From Aselliscus stoliczkanus (taxonomy: Eukaryota > Chordata > Mammalia > Chiroptera > Hipposideridae): DNA of 64,000 nt. The stretch spans positions 61,449,213 to 61,513,212 of the forward strand of contig CM066740.1 in the NCBI GenBank assembly GCA_033961575.1, in the 5' to 3' direction. Below the pieces are notes generated by a model. That model worked only from the letters and a program-made list of their open reading frames with translations. It searched no databases and was not told where the DNA came from. How positions within the stretch are numbered: position 1 is the stretch's first letter; every line of letters begins with the position of its first letter. The translations under genes and the position numbers were made by a program. Below are positions 23,116 to 35,900 of the stretch, piece after piece.

Positions 23116-23434
23116 TATGTTCCCCATGCAGGCAGCTTTGTGGATTTTCTGGCGGCCCTTCTTTGGAATGTGGTAACTCGCTCTAGATTCAATCTTCTTG
23201 CCAACACCATGGCTGTGCAAGCTGTTTGAGGAGCCCAAGGACGACACGTGCCTCTGTCTCCCAAATCAAAAATCTTCTTCATGGCTGAGCCTAAGGGCTT
23301 GGGAATCCCCTCAGCACTCACTAGTAATTTCTCCTGAAAACAAAAACAGTAGACTCTAGAGTAGCTAATTACTCTCTCCATAATATCCCAGCAGGGCAGT
23401 GAGGCAGTTTAGAATCTCTCAGCTCACAATGGCT

Positions 23435-23472
23435 GTAACCAAGCAACGGTGCACGGGTCAGAGGTGATGTCA
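23435..23472 (+). promoter_or_regulatory. X-box-like plus CRE-like motif pair (copy B)
   Basis: GTAACCAAGCAAC at 23,435-23,447 and TGATGTCA at 23,465-23,472, same spacing as copy A. In copy C (27,339-27,376) the X-box half-site has changed to GGAAC while the CRE-like site is kept. Confidence 0.35.
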
Positions 23473-25042
23473 CTGTGCATGTGCACAGAGGCCTTGTGGC
23501 CAAGGGCAAGGACAGCCAAGCTCAAGTGCATGGCCCAGGTGACTGAAATCTCAGGTTGCTTGTGGGCAGCTCTGGCTTCATTTTGCCTCATGATTTCATC
23601 CATTTATTCAATCTAGAATGCCCAGGAAAGATGTACCTTTCCATTCTTTGCCTTGGTACTGTATTCACTTGTCAATTTGTGACTACTGTACCCGTATTAT
23701 GACAGCTAATCCTTGATTTTCATAACCTGCTGTTGCAACCCACCTTCAATTTTTCACTTAAATTCTTCGATTGTCTTTCCAAAGGTGAGTCTGGATAAAG
23801 GTAATCAATTCATGAATGCCATACTACTATTGACAATTCATTTTTAACAGGGTCACAACATTTGTCTGTCTGATGATTTTGACAATATTTCAGTATTTCA
23901 TCATATTTTTGTCCTAAAACTGCATGGAATTTACCAACACCAAGAAGCATAGATCATATAGACATAATACAATTATTAAATTTAGCCATTATTAGAAATT
24001 CTGAGAAAAATACATCAAGTGAAATAATTGAATTAAAGAAACTGTATGAAACTTTGGTGGGAAATCATGGAAGAGTATAGCTAAATGTCAAGGATCAATC
24101 TTAAATGACTCTGACACATTTCTTAGGGTGAAACCCTTACATTATAATATGTGAAGACTACGATTTGGTATTTATGCTTCTAAGTTTCATATACATCTGT
24201 AACTAAAATGCTATGAAGTAGTAAATATTTCCCGTTAATAAAGACATAAGCTTGCCATCTAGTGGAAAAGAACCTACTACCTTTCAAGCCTACCATTTCA
24301 GAAGGAAAGAATTCAGTTCTTGCTACTATGTTTTTCTGAGTTTTCAAAAATGGATTACAGCAAAGACAGACTACTTGTGGTGCTCTAGGAGACTGTTTCA
24401 GCCCTTTTCTGACAAGCACTGAGTCCAGGCTTTGAGTAGTGCTTCTACACACTTTTACCTCCTAAGTAGTACATATGGCTGTTTCCAAGTGGAGGCAGTG
24501 TTAGACCTTTGAAATTTGAAAGTTTGTTTGCATATTCACGAGCAAATCAAAGACCAATTATGGAATACCTGATGGCCCAAATTTTAACTGATAAAAATGC
24601 ACGATTTCCACTAGAATAATCGGGGTTCACTGCAGAAATTATATATATGTGTAAAGATTATGGTGCACACATGCAATTTGAATGTCAACTGTAACTGGAA
24701 AAAATGAATTAAGAATTAAGAAAACAAAGAAACAGTAGTCAATACACTAAAAACAAAGACATGCTTCCTTTGCTTGGAAATCCCATTTTACAATGTTATT
24801 TGAAACATCCAGTGAAAAATTCATTACATTAAGATATCTTTACTGAATCAAAAAGTGTTTTCATTTATATTATGCTGTGTAGAATCAAGCATAAAATATA
24901 ACTTTGCAATTATTTGTTGCTTTTATTTTGTCATTAGCTCTATATGTCTGGAATCCAACTATTTTACATGTTTTACTACAATGGAAAACTATTTTCATTG
25001 TTCTTCCCCCATGCATTATCATTTAAAATTTTGGCTATGCAT

Positions 25043-25202
<160 letters not shown>

Positions 25203-25237
25203 TATTTCCATTCTCTCTTTCTGTCTGTCTTTCTTTC

Positions 25238-25744
25238 AATTGGGGTGTTGGGTGAGGGGAACAGTGTTGGAGAATTGGGGGAGTGATACTGTGTTGGGGA
25301 ATTGGGCAAGGGGAACAGCCAAGTTGTTGTCTTTCAATCGTAGTTGTGAAGGGTGCAACAAGCTCAGCTCCAAGTCGAGTTCAGCTGCTCAGCTCAAGGT
25401 TCTCTGTTCAAATAGTTGCAGGTAGGCATAGCCACCATCTCATGCAGGAGTCAAACTGGCAGCCTTGTTGTTAAGAATGTGTGCTGTATCCTGAGCCACT
25501 CTGGCAGCAGCAGCTCAACTCAAGGTGCCATGTTCAGTCTTTAGTTGCGGGTGGGCATAGCCCACCATCTGCAACAGGCAACCTTGTTGTTAGGTGCATG
25601 TGCTCTCACCAGCTGAACCATCCTGCTACCTGTTGGCAGCTCAGTGGTAGCTCGGATCGGGCGCAGTGCCACTGGCCCAAATGGACATCAAACAGGCGAT
25701 CCTGTTGCTCAGAGCGAGCTCCTAACCAACCGAACCACTTGGTA
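25238..25744 (-). mobile_element. Multimeric tRNA-like SINE (antisense), copy B
   Basis: Counterpart of 15,188-15,692 with the same modules and tail, sharing the insertion junction against the pyrimidine tract. Confidence 0.82.
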
Positions 25745-25971
25745 GGTAGTGCAATGCATTTTCTTAATGGTGTACTTCATGGACTAAAATTGTTAAAATT
25801 TTGAAATCCAATTTGTCTTCTCCTCCACCTCTTCCTTCTTCTTCTTCTTCTGCATCATCTTCTCCTTCTCCTTCTTCTTTATTTTTTTATTATTTGTTAG
25901 TGCTTTCTGTGTACTAAGAGAATATTGCATATTCCTAGATTACAAAACAATTAATCTGTGTATTCTTCGTC

Positions 25972-26078
25972 TCTTTTTTTTTTGAGGGCAGTGTCACTGT
26001 CCCTCATATGTGTGATGTAACCGGGGCCACTGGCTTCCCAAGCCAGTGCTTAACCACTGCCCCACTCGGCCGGCCCTA
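25972..26078 (-). mobile_element. tRNA-derived SINE (monomeric, antisense), copy B
   Basis: Counterpart of 15,932-16,031. The head end here is better preserved ('cactcggccggccctagg'), and the poly-T stretch at 25,975-25,984 marks the original A tail. Confidence 0.87.
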
Positions 26079-26112
26079 GGATATAACATTATGATCTAAA
26101 AGTGTGAACATC

Positions 26113-26626
26113 TGTCCAGCCAAGTGTCTCAGTTGGTTAGGACTTGGCTTAGAGCACATGCTCAGAGCAACAGGGACACCAGTTTGATTCCCATATGGGG
26201 CAGTGAATGCTGCGCGCGGGCAGAGCTATCACTGAGCTGCCAAGCATTGGCAGGATGGCTCAGCTCGTATAATAAAAATATTGCCTGTTCAATGGTGGGC
26301 TCTGCCCACCCGCAACTAAATATTGAACTCGGCACCTTGAGCTGAGCTGCCGTCCGGATGGCTTAGTGGATAGGGCAGGCACGCTTAACAATAATGCTGC
26401 TGGGTATTGACTCCCACATAGGACGGTGGCTACGCCCACCTGCAACTAAGATTGAACACAGCACTTTAAGCTTAGGGGACATGAGCTGCCAATGGGAAGC
26501 CAGACGGTGACTGGCACCCTCCACAATGAAGACTGAAGAACAACAACTTGGCTGCTCCCCTCCCCCAATTCCCCAACTGTTCCCCTCCCCCAACTCCCCA
26601 ATAAAATCTTTTAAAAATATAAAACT
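26113..26626 (+). mobile_element. Multimeric tRNA-like SINE (sense), copy B
   Basis: Counterpart of 16,068-16,581 with the same flanking duplications (26,098-26,112 and 26,627-26,641). This confirms a single insertion before the duplicon was copied. Confidence 0.88.
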
Positions 26627-26643
26627 AAAAATGTGAACATCAA

Positions 26644-26656
26644 AAATAAAATGCTG
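26644..26656 (+). other. Empty L1 integration site
   Basis: A single AAATAAAATGCTG, flanked on the left by the same SINE end as 16,582-16,596 and on the right by the sequence found after 22,758. It is the pre-insertion state of the L1 target. Confidence 0.93.
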
Positions 26657-26777
26657 CGTATACCTATTTTCATTTCTATTATTGATATTTTGTTAAATGC
26701 TTTAAACTTCTCACTAGAGTTCGCTATAGGGTGAATAATAAGAGGGCCCTTAATTTTTGTTTCTACTGCTCACAGAA

Positions 26778-26876
26778 TCAGCCTGGGAACTGGACCTAGA
26801 TAGCGTCCCCATCTCAGAGGGAAGACAGGCCAAGGCCTTCGGCTGGGTTGGCCTCTACCTGGATGAGCCCAGGCAG
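26778..26876 (+). other. Exon-like segment with splice signals (copy B end)
   Basis: The open version of 22,880-22,977. It lies between 'tctactgctcacag' and 'caggtgagccc' and reads 'SAWELDLDSVPISEGRQ' then 'LYLDEPRQ' without a stop. Unrecognised. Confidence 0.35.
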
Positions 26877-26940
26877 GTGAGCCCTTCTCTCCCAGGTTCC
26901 CCCATTCCGGCCAGCTGGTCTGTGGCCATTGGCCTCCACA

Positions 26941-27578
26941 GGCCCTGTCACAGCTTCTTCCTGTCTTTGTCATTCAACATCTCTGGATGGATCAGGAGAA
27001 GACTCCACATTTCTGGTATGTTCCCCATGCAGGCAGCTTTGTGGATTTTCTCGCGGCTCTGCTTTGGAATGTGGTAACTCACTCTAGATTCAATCTTCTT
27101 GCCAACACTATGGCTCTGCAAGCTGTTTGAGGAGCCCAAGGACGACATGTGCCTCTGTTTCCCAAATCAAAAATCTTCCTCATGGCTGAGCCTAAGGGCT
27201 TGGGAATCCCCTCAGCACTCACTAGTAATTCAGTCTCCTGAAAACAACAACAGTAGACTCTAGAGTAGCTAACTACTCTCTCCACAATATCCCAGCAGGG
27301 CAGTGATGCAGTTTAGAATCTCTCAGCTCACAATGGCTGTAACCAAGGAACGGTGCCCGGCTCAGAGGTGATGTCACTGTGCATGTGCACAGAGGCCTTG
27401 TGGCCAAGGTCAAGGTCACCCAAGCTCAAGTGCATGGCCCAGTTGTCTGAAATCTCAGGTTGCCTGTGGGCCGCTCTGGGTTCATTTTGCCTCATGATTT
27501 CATCCATTTATTCAATCTAGAATGCCGAGGAATGATGTACCTTTCCATTCTTTGCCTTGGTCTGTATTCACTTGTCAA
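26941..27578 (+). repeat. Duplicon 2, copy C (truncated)
   Basis: Third copy, matching 13,076-13,715 and 23,041-23,678. Similarity ends at 'gtctgtattcacttgtcaa', after which the sequence is unrelated ('aagccattgaatgaatcatc'). It includes the exon-like start and a degraded X-box/CRE pair (27,339-27,376). Confidence 0.87.
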
Positions 27579-29265
27579 AAGCCATTGAATGAATCATCCA
27601 TCTGGCCTCTCCTCCCATCCCTGTCCCAACCTACACCTCTCTTCCACCCACCCCCCACTTCCCTCCTCTTCACAATCCACCTCCCCCCGCCATCAAGTCC
27701 CACCATGCCCAGCAGGACCTGACCGATTTGCGATCTGAAGACTCGGAATTTCATTCTAAAAGGCGAACTGGGACCCTGGTCCCCTGGGAAATGGGACTGG
27801 TGTATGGTCCAGTAAGCATCCCAGGCTGAACGGTTGAAGTGGTGAGACATTCATGGATGACAGGACACTTGCTCTGAGACCACCTTCCTGTATACTTCTC
27901 TGGCTGAGGATAGGGTGGGGGCACTGTGGGCATGGAGATGATGGTGGGGCCTGGTTGTGCACGGGCTGCCTGACCCTGGTAGCCAGCCACCTTCCTGGGG
28001 GCTGCTGGGTGGGCTGGCTCCTGTGACTTGGTTCCTTTAGGAAGTTTCTGTCATCACTGCTGAGGAGCAGATCACAGGGATGACCTGAACAAAATTTCTC
28101 TCCCTGCCTGGTTCTTCAAAGCCCAAGTCTGAGTTAAGGTGCATGACTCAGTCTCCTGAGCTTATGGTCCACAGGCTGACCAGTGACCTCCTCTTTTTCC
28201 AGGCCTCACATGGAGTGCCTTGGCTTCAAGAGATCTCTCACTTTATCCAGAATGCAAACAAATGAACAGATGACCCTCCCTTCTCACACCCACACACATC
28301 ACCCCAAAATACCCAGCTCACAGACAAAAACCTAGCTGGTCTCCTACTTATATGGTGATGGGTAGATGGATGCAAATGAGCAGAAGGAGAGATCCAGCCC
28401 CAGCCAGAAAACGCCTTGGTGCAGCTCCTGCTTGGGTCAAGAACTCTTACAGCTGCCCTCAGTTCAGGACACCCATGCCCCACCTTCCTGGCCCTATTTA
28501 ATCTCACACATACATGCCCTCCCTCTGCTGCTATCCCTCCCTCCCCCACCGATCAAGGGATGTGTTGGGAAAAGCCAGGGAAGGAAGGAAGGCATCCTGC
28601 CCCTCGGAACACACATCCCACTAATGTGGACCAGTCTAGGGAGATTTTCAAACAGATCATAACTAGAAAATGCACAGAGGCCTCCTACAGCACCAAAAGG
28701 GAGGATGCGGCACCTCAGAGGGAGATGGAGAGATAAAGACAAGGGAGAAGGGGAAGGGGCTCTGCCCACGGAAGTCAAAGCCTTCCCATAACTTGACGTG
28801 AGGCCTTTCCCTATTTTGGGATCGGTAACCTCCACGACTTGCAGTGTATTTTCCTCGATGAATAAATGCCTTATAGTCCTACACCAGCACTAAGCACAGT
28901 CTCTCCACGGCATCCTATCCCTTGAGCACACAAAGAGCCAGGGAATATGATCACGACCCCTCATATTACCTCTAACAGTAAACATGCCTATACATCCTGT
29001 TGCTACCTAAAGTACAGTGACATTGTAGGGCTGACATCAACTCCAGTGACTTAAAGTGTAGTCTAAATGTTCAAGGACACTAAAGTTACTAATTTCATTT
29101 TATACTGTAGTTGCAATTTAGACGAGGTGTTCAGGAAGGGTAGGGAGAAAAGGTGCATCCATGGTAGCTCACCTGTCTCAGTGTCATGGAGCCTCACAGG
29201 AAAAGCCAGGGCTTTGCCTGATCACTGAACTATACATCTGAAGCTGGAGCTGAATGATAATGTAT
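27579..29265. other. Anonymous interval, no gene supported
   Basis: Unique-looking sequence between duplicon 2 and the large minisatellite. Open frames of 90-110 codons overlap on both strands without recognisable domains. A C-rich stretch (27,600-27,700) and one segment similar to 60,691-60,791 are the only structure I can point to. Confidence 0.6.
28363..28465 (+). repeat. Interspersed repeat fragment shared with 60,691-60,791
   Basis: About 100 bp similar at roughly three-quarters of positions by eye. Shared phrases include 'gaaggagagatccagcccc', 'gcagctcctgcttggg' and 'cttacagctgccctca'. It could be an LTR or another old dispersed element; family not recognised. Confidence 0.5.
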
Positions 29266-32159
29266 GTCCAGCTCATTTCCGCGGGCCTTCCCCTTCTCCT
29301 CATTGTGAAGACCATGGCTGCCTGCCTTCTCTTCCTTCCTCTTGTCCATTCTGGATGCTTGTATTCCCCTGCTTCCCCTTATCCATCCCGTGGCCACCTG
29401 TCTTTCCCTGCTCCCACTTTTCCAGCTCAATCCTGAATGCCTTCAGTTTCTCACCCTTTTCCAGCCCAGAGTTGACTGCTTTCCCCTGACCCTTTGTCTA
29501 GCCCATCGCCTCCTGCATTCCCCTTCTACCTCTTGTCTTGCCCATGGCAGCCTGTCTTCCCTTGCTCCCCATTGTCCAGCCGATGGCTACCTACCTGCCT
29601 TCCCCTGTCCCCCTTGTCCAACCAGGGCCACCTGCAATGCCCTGCTACCCTATGTCCAACCTGAGCCACCTGCATTCATTTGCTCCTGCTTACCTAGCCC
29701 ATCGCCATCTGTCTTTCCATTCTACCCCTTGTCTAGCCTGCTGCCGGCTGCCTTCTCCGGATCACACTTGCCCTGCTCTGAGTTGCTTGTCTTTCCTTGG
29801 CCAGCAATGGCCAGCTGCCTTCTTCTGTCCCCCCCCTTGTCCAGTTTGTGGCCGCCACCCTTCCTTTGCTCTTCCTTGATGATCCCTTGGCTGCCAGCCT
29901 ACTCCTGTTCCCATATGTTCAACTCAGGTCAGCCTCACTGCCCCTGCTTGCCCTTATACACCCCACTGCTGCCAGCCTTGCCTTGAACCCCCTTGTCCTG
30001 CCCAGGGTTGCCTGCCTTCCACTGCTTCCATTGGTCCAGCCAAGGGCTGCCTGCCATCCTGTGTTCCCCCTTGTCAAGCTGTGGATGCTGGCCTTCCCTT
30101 GCCCCCACTTGTCCCTTTGTGTCCACCTGGCTTCCCCTGCTCCCACTTGTCCGGCCCTTGATCTCCTGTATCCCCCTACTCCCACGAGTCCATCTTTGGC
30201 CACCTGCCTACCCTGTTTCCCTTTGTTCACACTGTAGCAGCCTGCCTTCCCCTGCACCCCCTTGTTGAACCCATGACTGCCTGCCTTCCCCTGTTCCCGC
30301 TGGACCATCCTGGGGTTTCCTAAGTTCCCCAGCTCTGTTGCCCATGTCTAGTCCATGGCCGAGTGTCTTCCCTTCCTCCCCATTGTCCAGCCCTGCTCCC
30401 TCTTGTCAAGCCCGTTTCCCTCTGCTTCCCCTGTTCCACCTTGTCCTGTCCTTTTACCCCTTGCATTTCCCTACTCACACTTGTTTGGCCAGTGGTCCTT
30501 TGCTTTCCCTGGCTCACCATTGTATAGACCAGGGCCGCCTGCCTTCCCCTGCTCTCCCTAGCCCAGTCTGCGAATGGCTGTCTTCTCATGCACTGCTTTT
30601 TCGAATCCATGGTCATGTGCCTATCCCTTCTCCCACTTGACCAGAACTTAGCCCTGTGCATTGCTCTGCTTCCCCTTGTCCACCCTGTGGCTGCCTACCT
30701 TCCCTTACTCCCTGTTATACTGCATGTGGCTCCCTGCCTTCACCTGCCCTCCCTTCTCCAGCCCATGGCTCCTGGTATTCCTGCTCACACTAGTCCAGCC
30801 CATGGCAAGCAGCATTCCCCTGCTCAGACCTCATCTAGCAATGGGCCGACTGCCACTCCTAATGTCCCTTGTACAGCCCATGGCCACCTGGTTTCCACTG
30901 TTCCCCTTGTCCAGCTTTTGGCTGCCTTCATTCCCATACTACCCCATGTCCAGCCGAATACTGCCTGCTTCCCCTGCTACCAATTCTAGAGCCGGTGGAC
31001 ACCTGCCTTCACCTGTTCTCCCTTGTCAAGTGTATGGTGGTTTGCCATTGCATGTTTCCCATTGTCCTAGACCATGGATGACAGACTTTCTTGCCCCCAT
31101 GCCAGTTGTGGACACCTGCTTTCCCATGCTTCTGGTTGTCCAACAAGTTGCAACATGCCTTCACTGCTCCCATTTATCCAGGCTGTGGACGTCAAAATTC
31201 CCCTACTCCCCTTTCCAGCCCAGGGCCGCCTGCCCTTTCAACTTTGCCTTGTCCACCCTGTAACTGCCAGGTTTTCCAAGTCCCCTCTTGTCTAGTTCAT
31301 GGCCGCCACCCTTCCTTGACTCTTCCTTGACCAGCCCTTGGCAACCAGCCTACCCGTGTTCCCAAATGTCCAACTCAGGTCAGCCTCAAATCCCCTGCTC
31401 ACCATTGTCCAACCCATTGCCACCAACCTGCCCATGCACTCAGTTTTCTACCATTAGGCCCCTGTCTCCCCTTCCTACCCCTTTAGCAGACAGTGGCCAC
31501 CTGCTTCCCCTGGACACCATTGTCCAGGCAAGTACCACATACATTTACCTGCTCCCCATTATCAGGCAATTGCTGCATGTCTTCCATTATCCCACATGTC
31601 GAGCCCATGGCCACCAGCCCCCCTTATCCCCGTCATTCAGCCTGAGACCACCTGATTCACCTGTTCCCCCTTGTGTAGCTCAGGACCATCTACTTTCCCA
31701 TGCTCCACTTTGTACAACCTGCGGCCACCAGGTTCGAATGCTCCCCCTTGGTGAACCTATGGCCGCCTGATTTCCCCTGCCCACCAACCCCCATCCAACC
31801 TGAGCCTCCTGCTTTCCCCTGATTCTCATTGATCTGCCCATGGCGACCTGCCTACACCTGCCATCCCCTGGTACCACTTCTGAAGCCCATAGCCCACTGT
31901 CTTCCCCAGTTCGCACTTTTCCCGCTGTCTGGCCATTTGCCTTTCCCGTCTGCCACTTGTCCAGCCACTTGCATTCACCGGCTCACCCTTTCCTAGCACA
32001 GGGTCACCCGCCTTCTGCTGTTTGCACTTGTACAGCCCGTGTCCACTTGGAATCCTCTGTTCACCTTGTCCAGCCCTTGGCTACCTGCCTTCCCAATCAC
32101 CTCCATAAACTAGCCCCGGGCTTCCTGCTTACCCTGCTCTGACTTCTAGTGACCATGAC

Positions 32160-33000
32160 CGCCTGTCTTCCCCTGTTCCCCCTTGTCAAGCTTGTGGCAG
32201 CCTGCCGTTGCGTGCTGCCTGTTGTCCAAGTCCATGGATGACTGCCTTTCCCTGCTCCCCCTTGTCCATTACATGGACGCCTCCTATCCCTGGAATGCCT
32301 TGTCCAGCACTTGGCTGCCTACTTGTCCTGTAACAGTTTGTTAATCCATGGTCCATCTGCCTTCCCTTGTTAGCACTCTGCCCTGTGACCACCTGCCTTC
32401 CCTTCCTCTCTTTGTCCAGCCCATGGATGCCTATCTTTCTCTGCTTCCACTTGTACAGTTTGTGGCCACCCAATGACCACCGGGCCCACCATCTCCAGAC
32501 AGTGACTCCAAGCATTGCCTGCTCCACCTTTTCCAGCCCGTGGCCAACACCATTCCTTGGCTCTTCCTGGACCAGCCCTTGGCCACAAGCCTACCCATGA
32601 TTCCACATGTCCAACTCAGGTCAGCCTCCATTCCCCTGCTCACCCTTATCCACCCCGTGGCAGCTGGCCTGCCTTCCACTGTGCACCACTGTCCAGCCAG
32701 AGGCTGCGTGCTTCCTCAAGGGACCCTTTTTCAGCTAGTGGCCACGTGGCTTCCACTTCTCCGCCTTGTCCGCCCAGTGGCTGCCTTTACATGCTTCCAT
32801 TATCCAGCCAAGAGCTGCCTGCCTTCCCCGGTTCCCCCTCGTCAGGCCATGAATCCCGACCTTCCCTTGCTCCCACCTTCCTTCGTGGCCACCTGCTTTC
32901 CCCCTGCTTCCAGTTCTGGAACCTGGGGCATCTGCCTATTGCAGCTTCCCTTTGTCCACCCCGTGGTCACTTGAATTCCCCCCTTTCCCCTTGACAGCTC
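32160..33000 (+). repeat. Higher-order repeat block 1 within the minisatellite
   Basis: Nearly identical to 38,080-38,900. Shared non-core phrases include 'gttgtccaagtccatggatg', 'aacagtttgttaatccatgg' and 'ccagaggctgcgtgcttcct'. The offset is about 5.9 kb, showing duplication of multi-unit blocks rather than single units. Confidence 0.8.
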
Positions 33001-34509
33001 AGGGCCAACTGCCTTTCCCTGCTACCCCTTGTCCAACCTGCGGCCACCTGCCCTCCTAAGCTCCCCATTGTCCAGCCCGTGGACACATGCCTTGCCTGCT
33101 CCATTTTGAATGCCCAACTTCCCCTACACGCCCTTCCAGCCCAGGGCTGCCTGCCCTTTCCAGTTCCCCTTGTGCACCCCAGGACTGCCAGGTTTTCACT
33201 GTCCCCTCTTGGCTAAGCCCATGGCCGCCACCCTTCATTGACTCTTTCTTGACCAGTCCTTGGCCACTAGCCTACCCATGATTCCACATGTCCAACTCAG
33301 GTCAGCCTCAATTCCCCTGCTCACCATTGTTCAACATGTGGCCCCCAGCCTTCCCATGCACACTGTTGTCCGGCCTAAGGCCCCCTGTCTATTCTTGCAA
33401 TCCCTTTCTTAGACAGACGGTGGCCACCTGCTCTCCCCTGCACCCACTTGTCTAATCCCTGGTCAACTGCCTTCCCCTGTGCATTGTTCTGCAGCCAGAG
33501 GTTGCCTGCCTCCTCGTGCTATCCGTTTGTCAACACTTGACCACCTGCCTTCCACTGCACCCCCTTGTCCAGCATTTTGCCACCAGCTTTTCCCTACTGC
33601 CCCTTGTCAAGCCTGTGGTGGTCTGCCATCAATTGCTTTCTTTTCTCTAGCCCAGGGCCACATTCCTCCCCGTGTTGCCCCATGTCTAGCCCATGCCTGC
33701 CTGCCTTCCCTTGGTACCCCTTGTGCCGCCCAAGGTTTCCTGCCTTCCCCTGTTCCCTGTCGTCCACCCCATGGCTGCCTGCATTCCTCTGGACCCCTTT
33801 TCCAGCCTGTGGACACCACCCTTTACCTGCACCATTTGCTGCAGCACGTGGTTGCCTGCTTCGCCTGATACTCACTGTCTGACACAAGGCACCCACATTC
33901 CCCTGTTCCACTTGTCCACCCCCTGGCCAGCTTCCTTCCTTGGGATCCCCCGGTGAAGCGCATTGCTGCCTACAATCTCCTCTTCTCCCTGGGCCACCAG
34001 AGGCCCCCTGCTACACCTGCTTGTCATTGTCCAGGCGAGTGCCACCTACCTTCACCTGCTGTCCTTGTCAGGCCACTGATGCATGTCTTCCATTCTCCCA
34101 CATGTCAAGCCCATGTCTACCAGCCCGCCTGACCCCCGTCATGCAGCCTGTGGCCAGCTGATTCTCCTGTTACCCCTTGTTCATTTCAGGGCCATCTGCC
34201 TTCCCTTGCTCCCCTTTTTCCAACCTGCATCCACAAGGATACTACTGCACCCCCTTGTTAAGCCCATCGCCGACTGACTTCCCCTGCACCCCCTTGTCCA
34301 AACTGTGCCTCCAGCTTTCACCTAATTCTCGTTGATATGCCCATGGCAACCTGCCTACAACTGCTTCCACATCTAGGCCAGAACGGCCTGCCTTCCCGGC
34401 TAACCTGTACCACACTGTGGCGGCCTTCCTTCCAATGTGCACTCCCATTGTCCAGCCAGAGGCCACATGCCTCCTCCAGCTACCCCTTTCCAGCTAGTGG
34501 CTGCCTGCC

Positions 34510-35900
34510 TTCCCGGCTCCCCCTTGCCTAACCAGTGGCTGGCTGCCTTCCCATGGAACACCTTGTTCAGCCCACAGCCACTTGACTTCGCCTCTAGGCC
34601 CTGGTCCATCCAGTGGCTGCCCAACTTCCTCTGCACCCCCTGGTCCACCCCAGGTCTGCGTGCGTTCCATTGCTTCCACATGTCCAGCCAAGAGCTACCT
34701 GCCTTCCCCTGTTCCCCCTTGTCAGGCCATGGATGCCAGCCTTCCTTGCTCCCACGTGTTCCTTTGTGGCCACCTGCGTTCCACTGCTGCCACTTTTCCA
34801 GCCTTGGGCCACCTGCCTTCCCCTACATCCCTTTGTCAAGCCCAGGGCTGCCTGACTTCCACTGCTTCCACTTGTCCAGCTAAGGGCTGCCTGCTTCACC
34901 CTGCTAACACTTATCTGGCTATAGATGCCGCCCTTCCCTTGCACCACTTGTCCAGCCCATAGCAACATGCTGTCCTTGTTCCCCTTTGTCCAGACTCTTG
35001 CCGCCCACATTCCCCTGATCCCCATTCCAACCCAGGGTATCCTGCCCTTACCATTTCCCCTTGTCCACACCGTGGCCACCTCACATTCCCCATTCCCCCA
35101 TGTCCAGTCCAGGTCCAGCTGAGTTCCCATGCTCCCCTTTGTCTAGACTGTGGCCTCCTGCCTTCTCATGCTCACACTTGTCCTGCCCATTTCTGCCTGC
35201 ATTGCTCTGCACACCAGTGCCCAAACCAGAGCAGCATGCCTTCCTGTGCTCACTCTTGTCCAACCCAGGGAATCCTGTACTCCCCTGCACTCCCGTGTGC
35301 AGCACACGGGCCGCGTGCATTTCCGCAGGTACCACTTGTGTTGGCAAGGGCAGCCTATCATCCCCTGCTCTCTTATCGTTCACGCTATGGCTGACTGCCA
35401 TCCTCTGGACCTCCTTGTCCAATTTGTGTCTGCCTGCTGTCCTTGCCCAGCCTGGAGCCAACTGAAATCTGCAGGTGCCCGTTTTCCAACATATGACTGC
35501 GTGGTTTCTCCCGGATGCCTACTCCAGCCATTGGACCCCTGCAGTCCCCGTCTCCCCTGGATCTAGCTGGTGTTGACCTTCCAACCCTGCTCTCTCCTGT
35601 GAAGCCCATGGCTGCCTGCTTTTCCCCGCTACCCCTTGGGCAGCTCAGTCCCAAAATCCTTCTCCTGCTCGCCTTGGTGAACTACGAGCAGCCTGACTTT
35701 CCCTCCCCCAATTTATCCTGCCCAGAGCCATCCGACTTCCCCAGCTCTTCCTTGTCTAGTGCAGGGCCACCTGCCTTTCCCTGTTTCTCCTTGTCTAGCC
35801 TCTGGCTGCCCACCTTCCTCAGCTCCCCATTGTCCAGCCCATGACCTGCTGCCTTCCCCTGCCTCCCCTGGCCCAGCCCGCGGCAACATGCCTTTCCCTG
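34510..35900 (+). repeat. Higher-order repeat block 2 within the minisatellite
   Basis: Matches 38,740-40,080 at an offset of about 4.2 kb. Both hold 'accagtggctggctgccttc', 'tgcccaaaccagagcagcat' and 'caaaatccttctcctgctcg'-type sequences in the same order. Its overlap with the other block pair suggests repeated unequal exchange. Confidence 0.78.

Noticed and set aside
29342..29986. 214-codon open frame as a gene
   Set aside because: Lies wholly in the 39-bp minisatellite; several other frames on both strands are equally open, and no domain or conserved start is seen.
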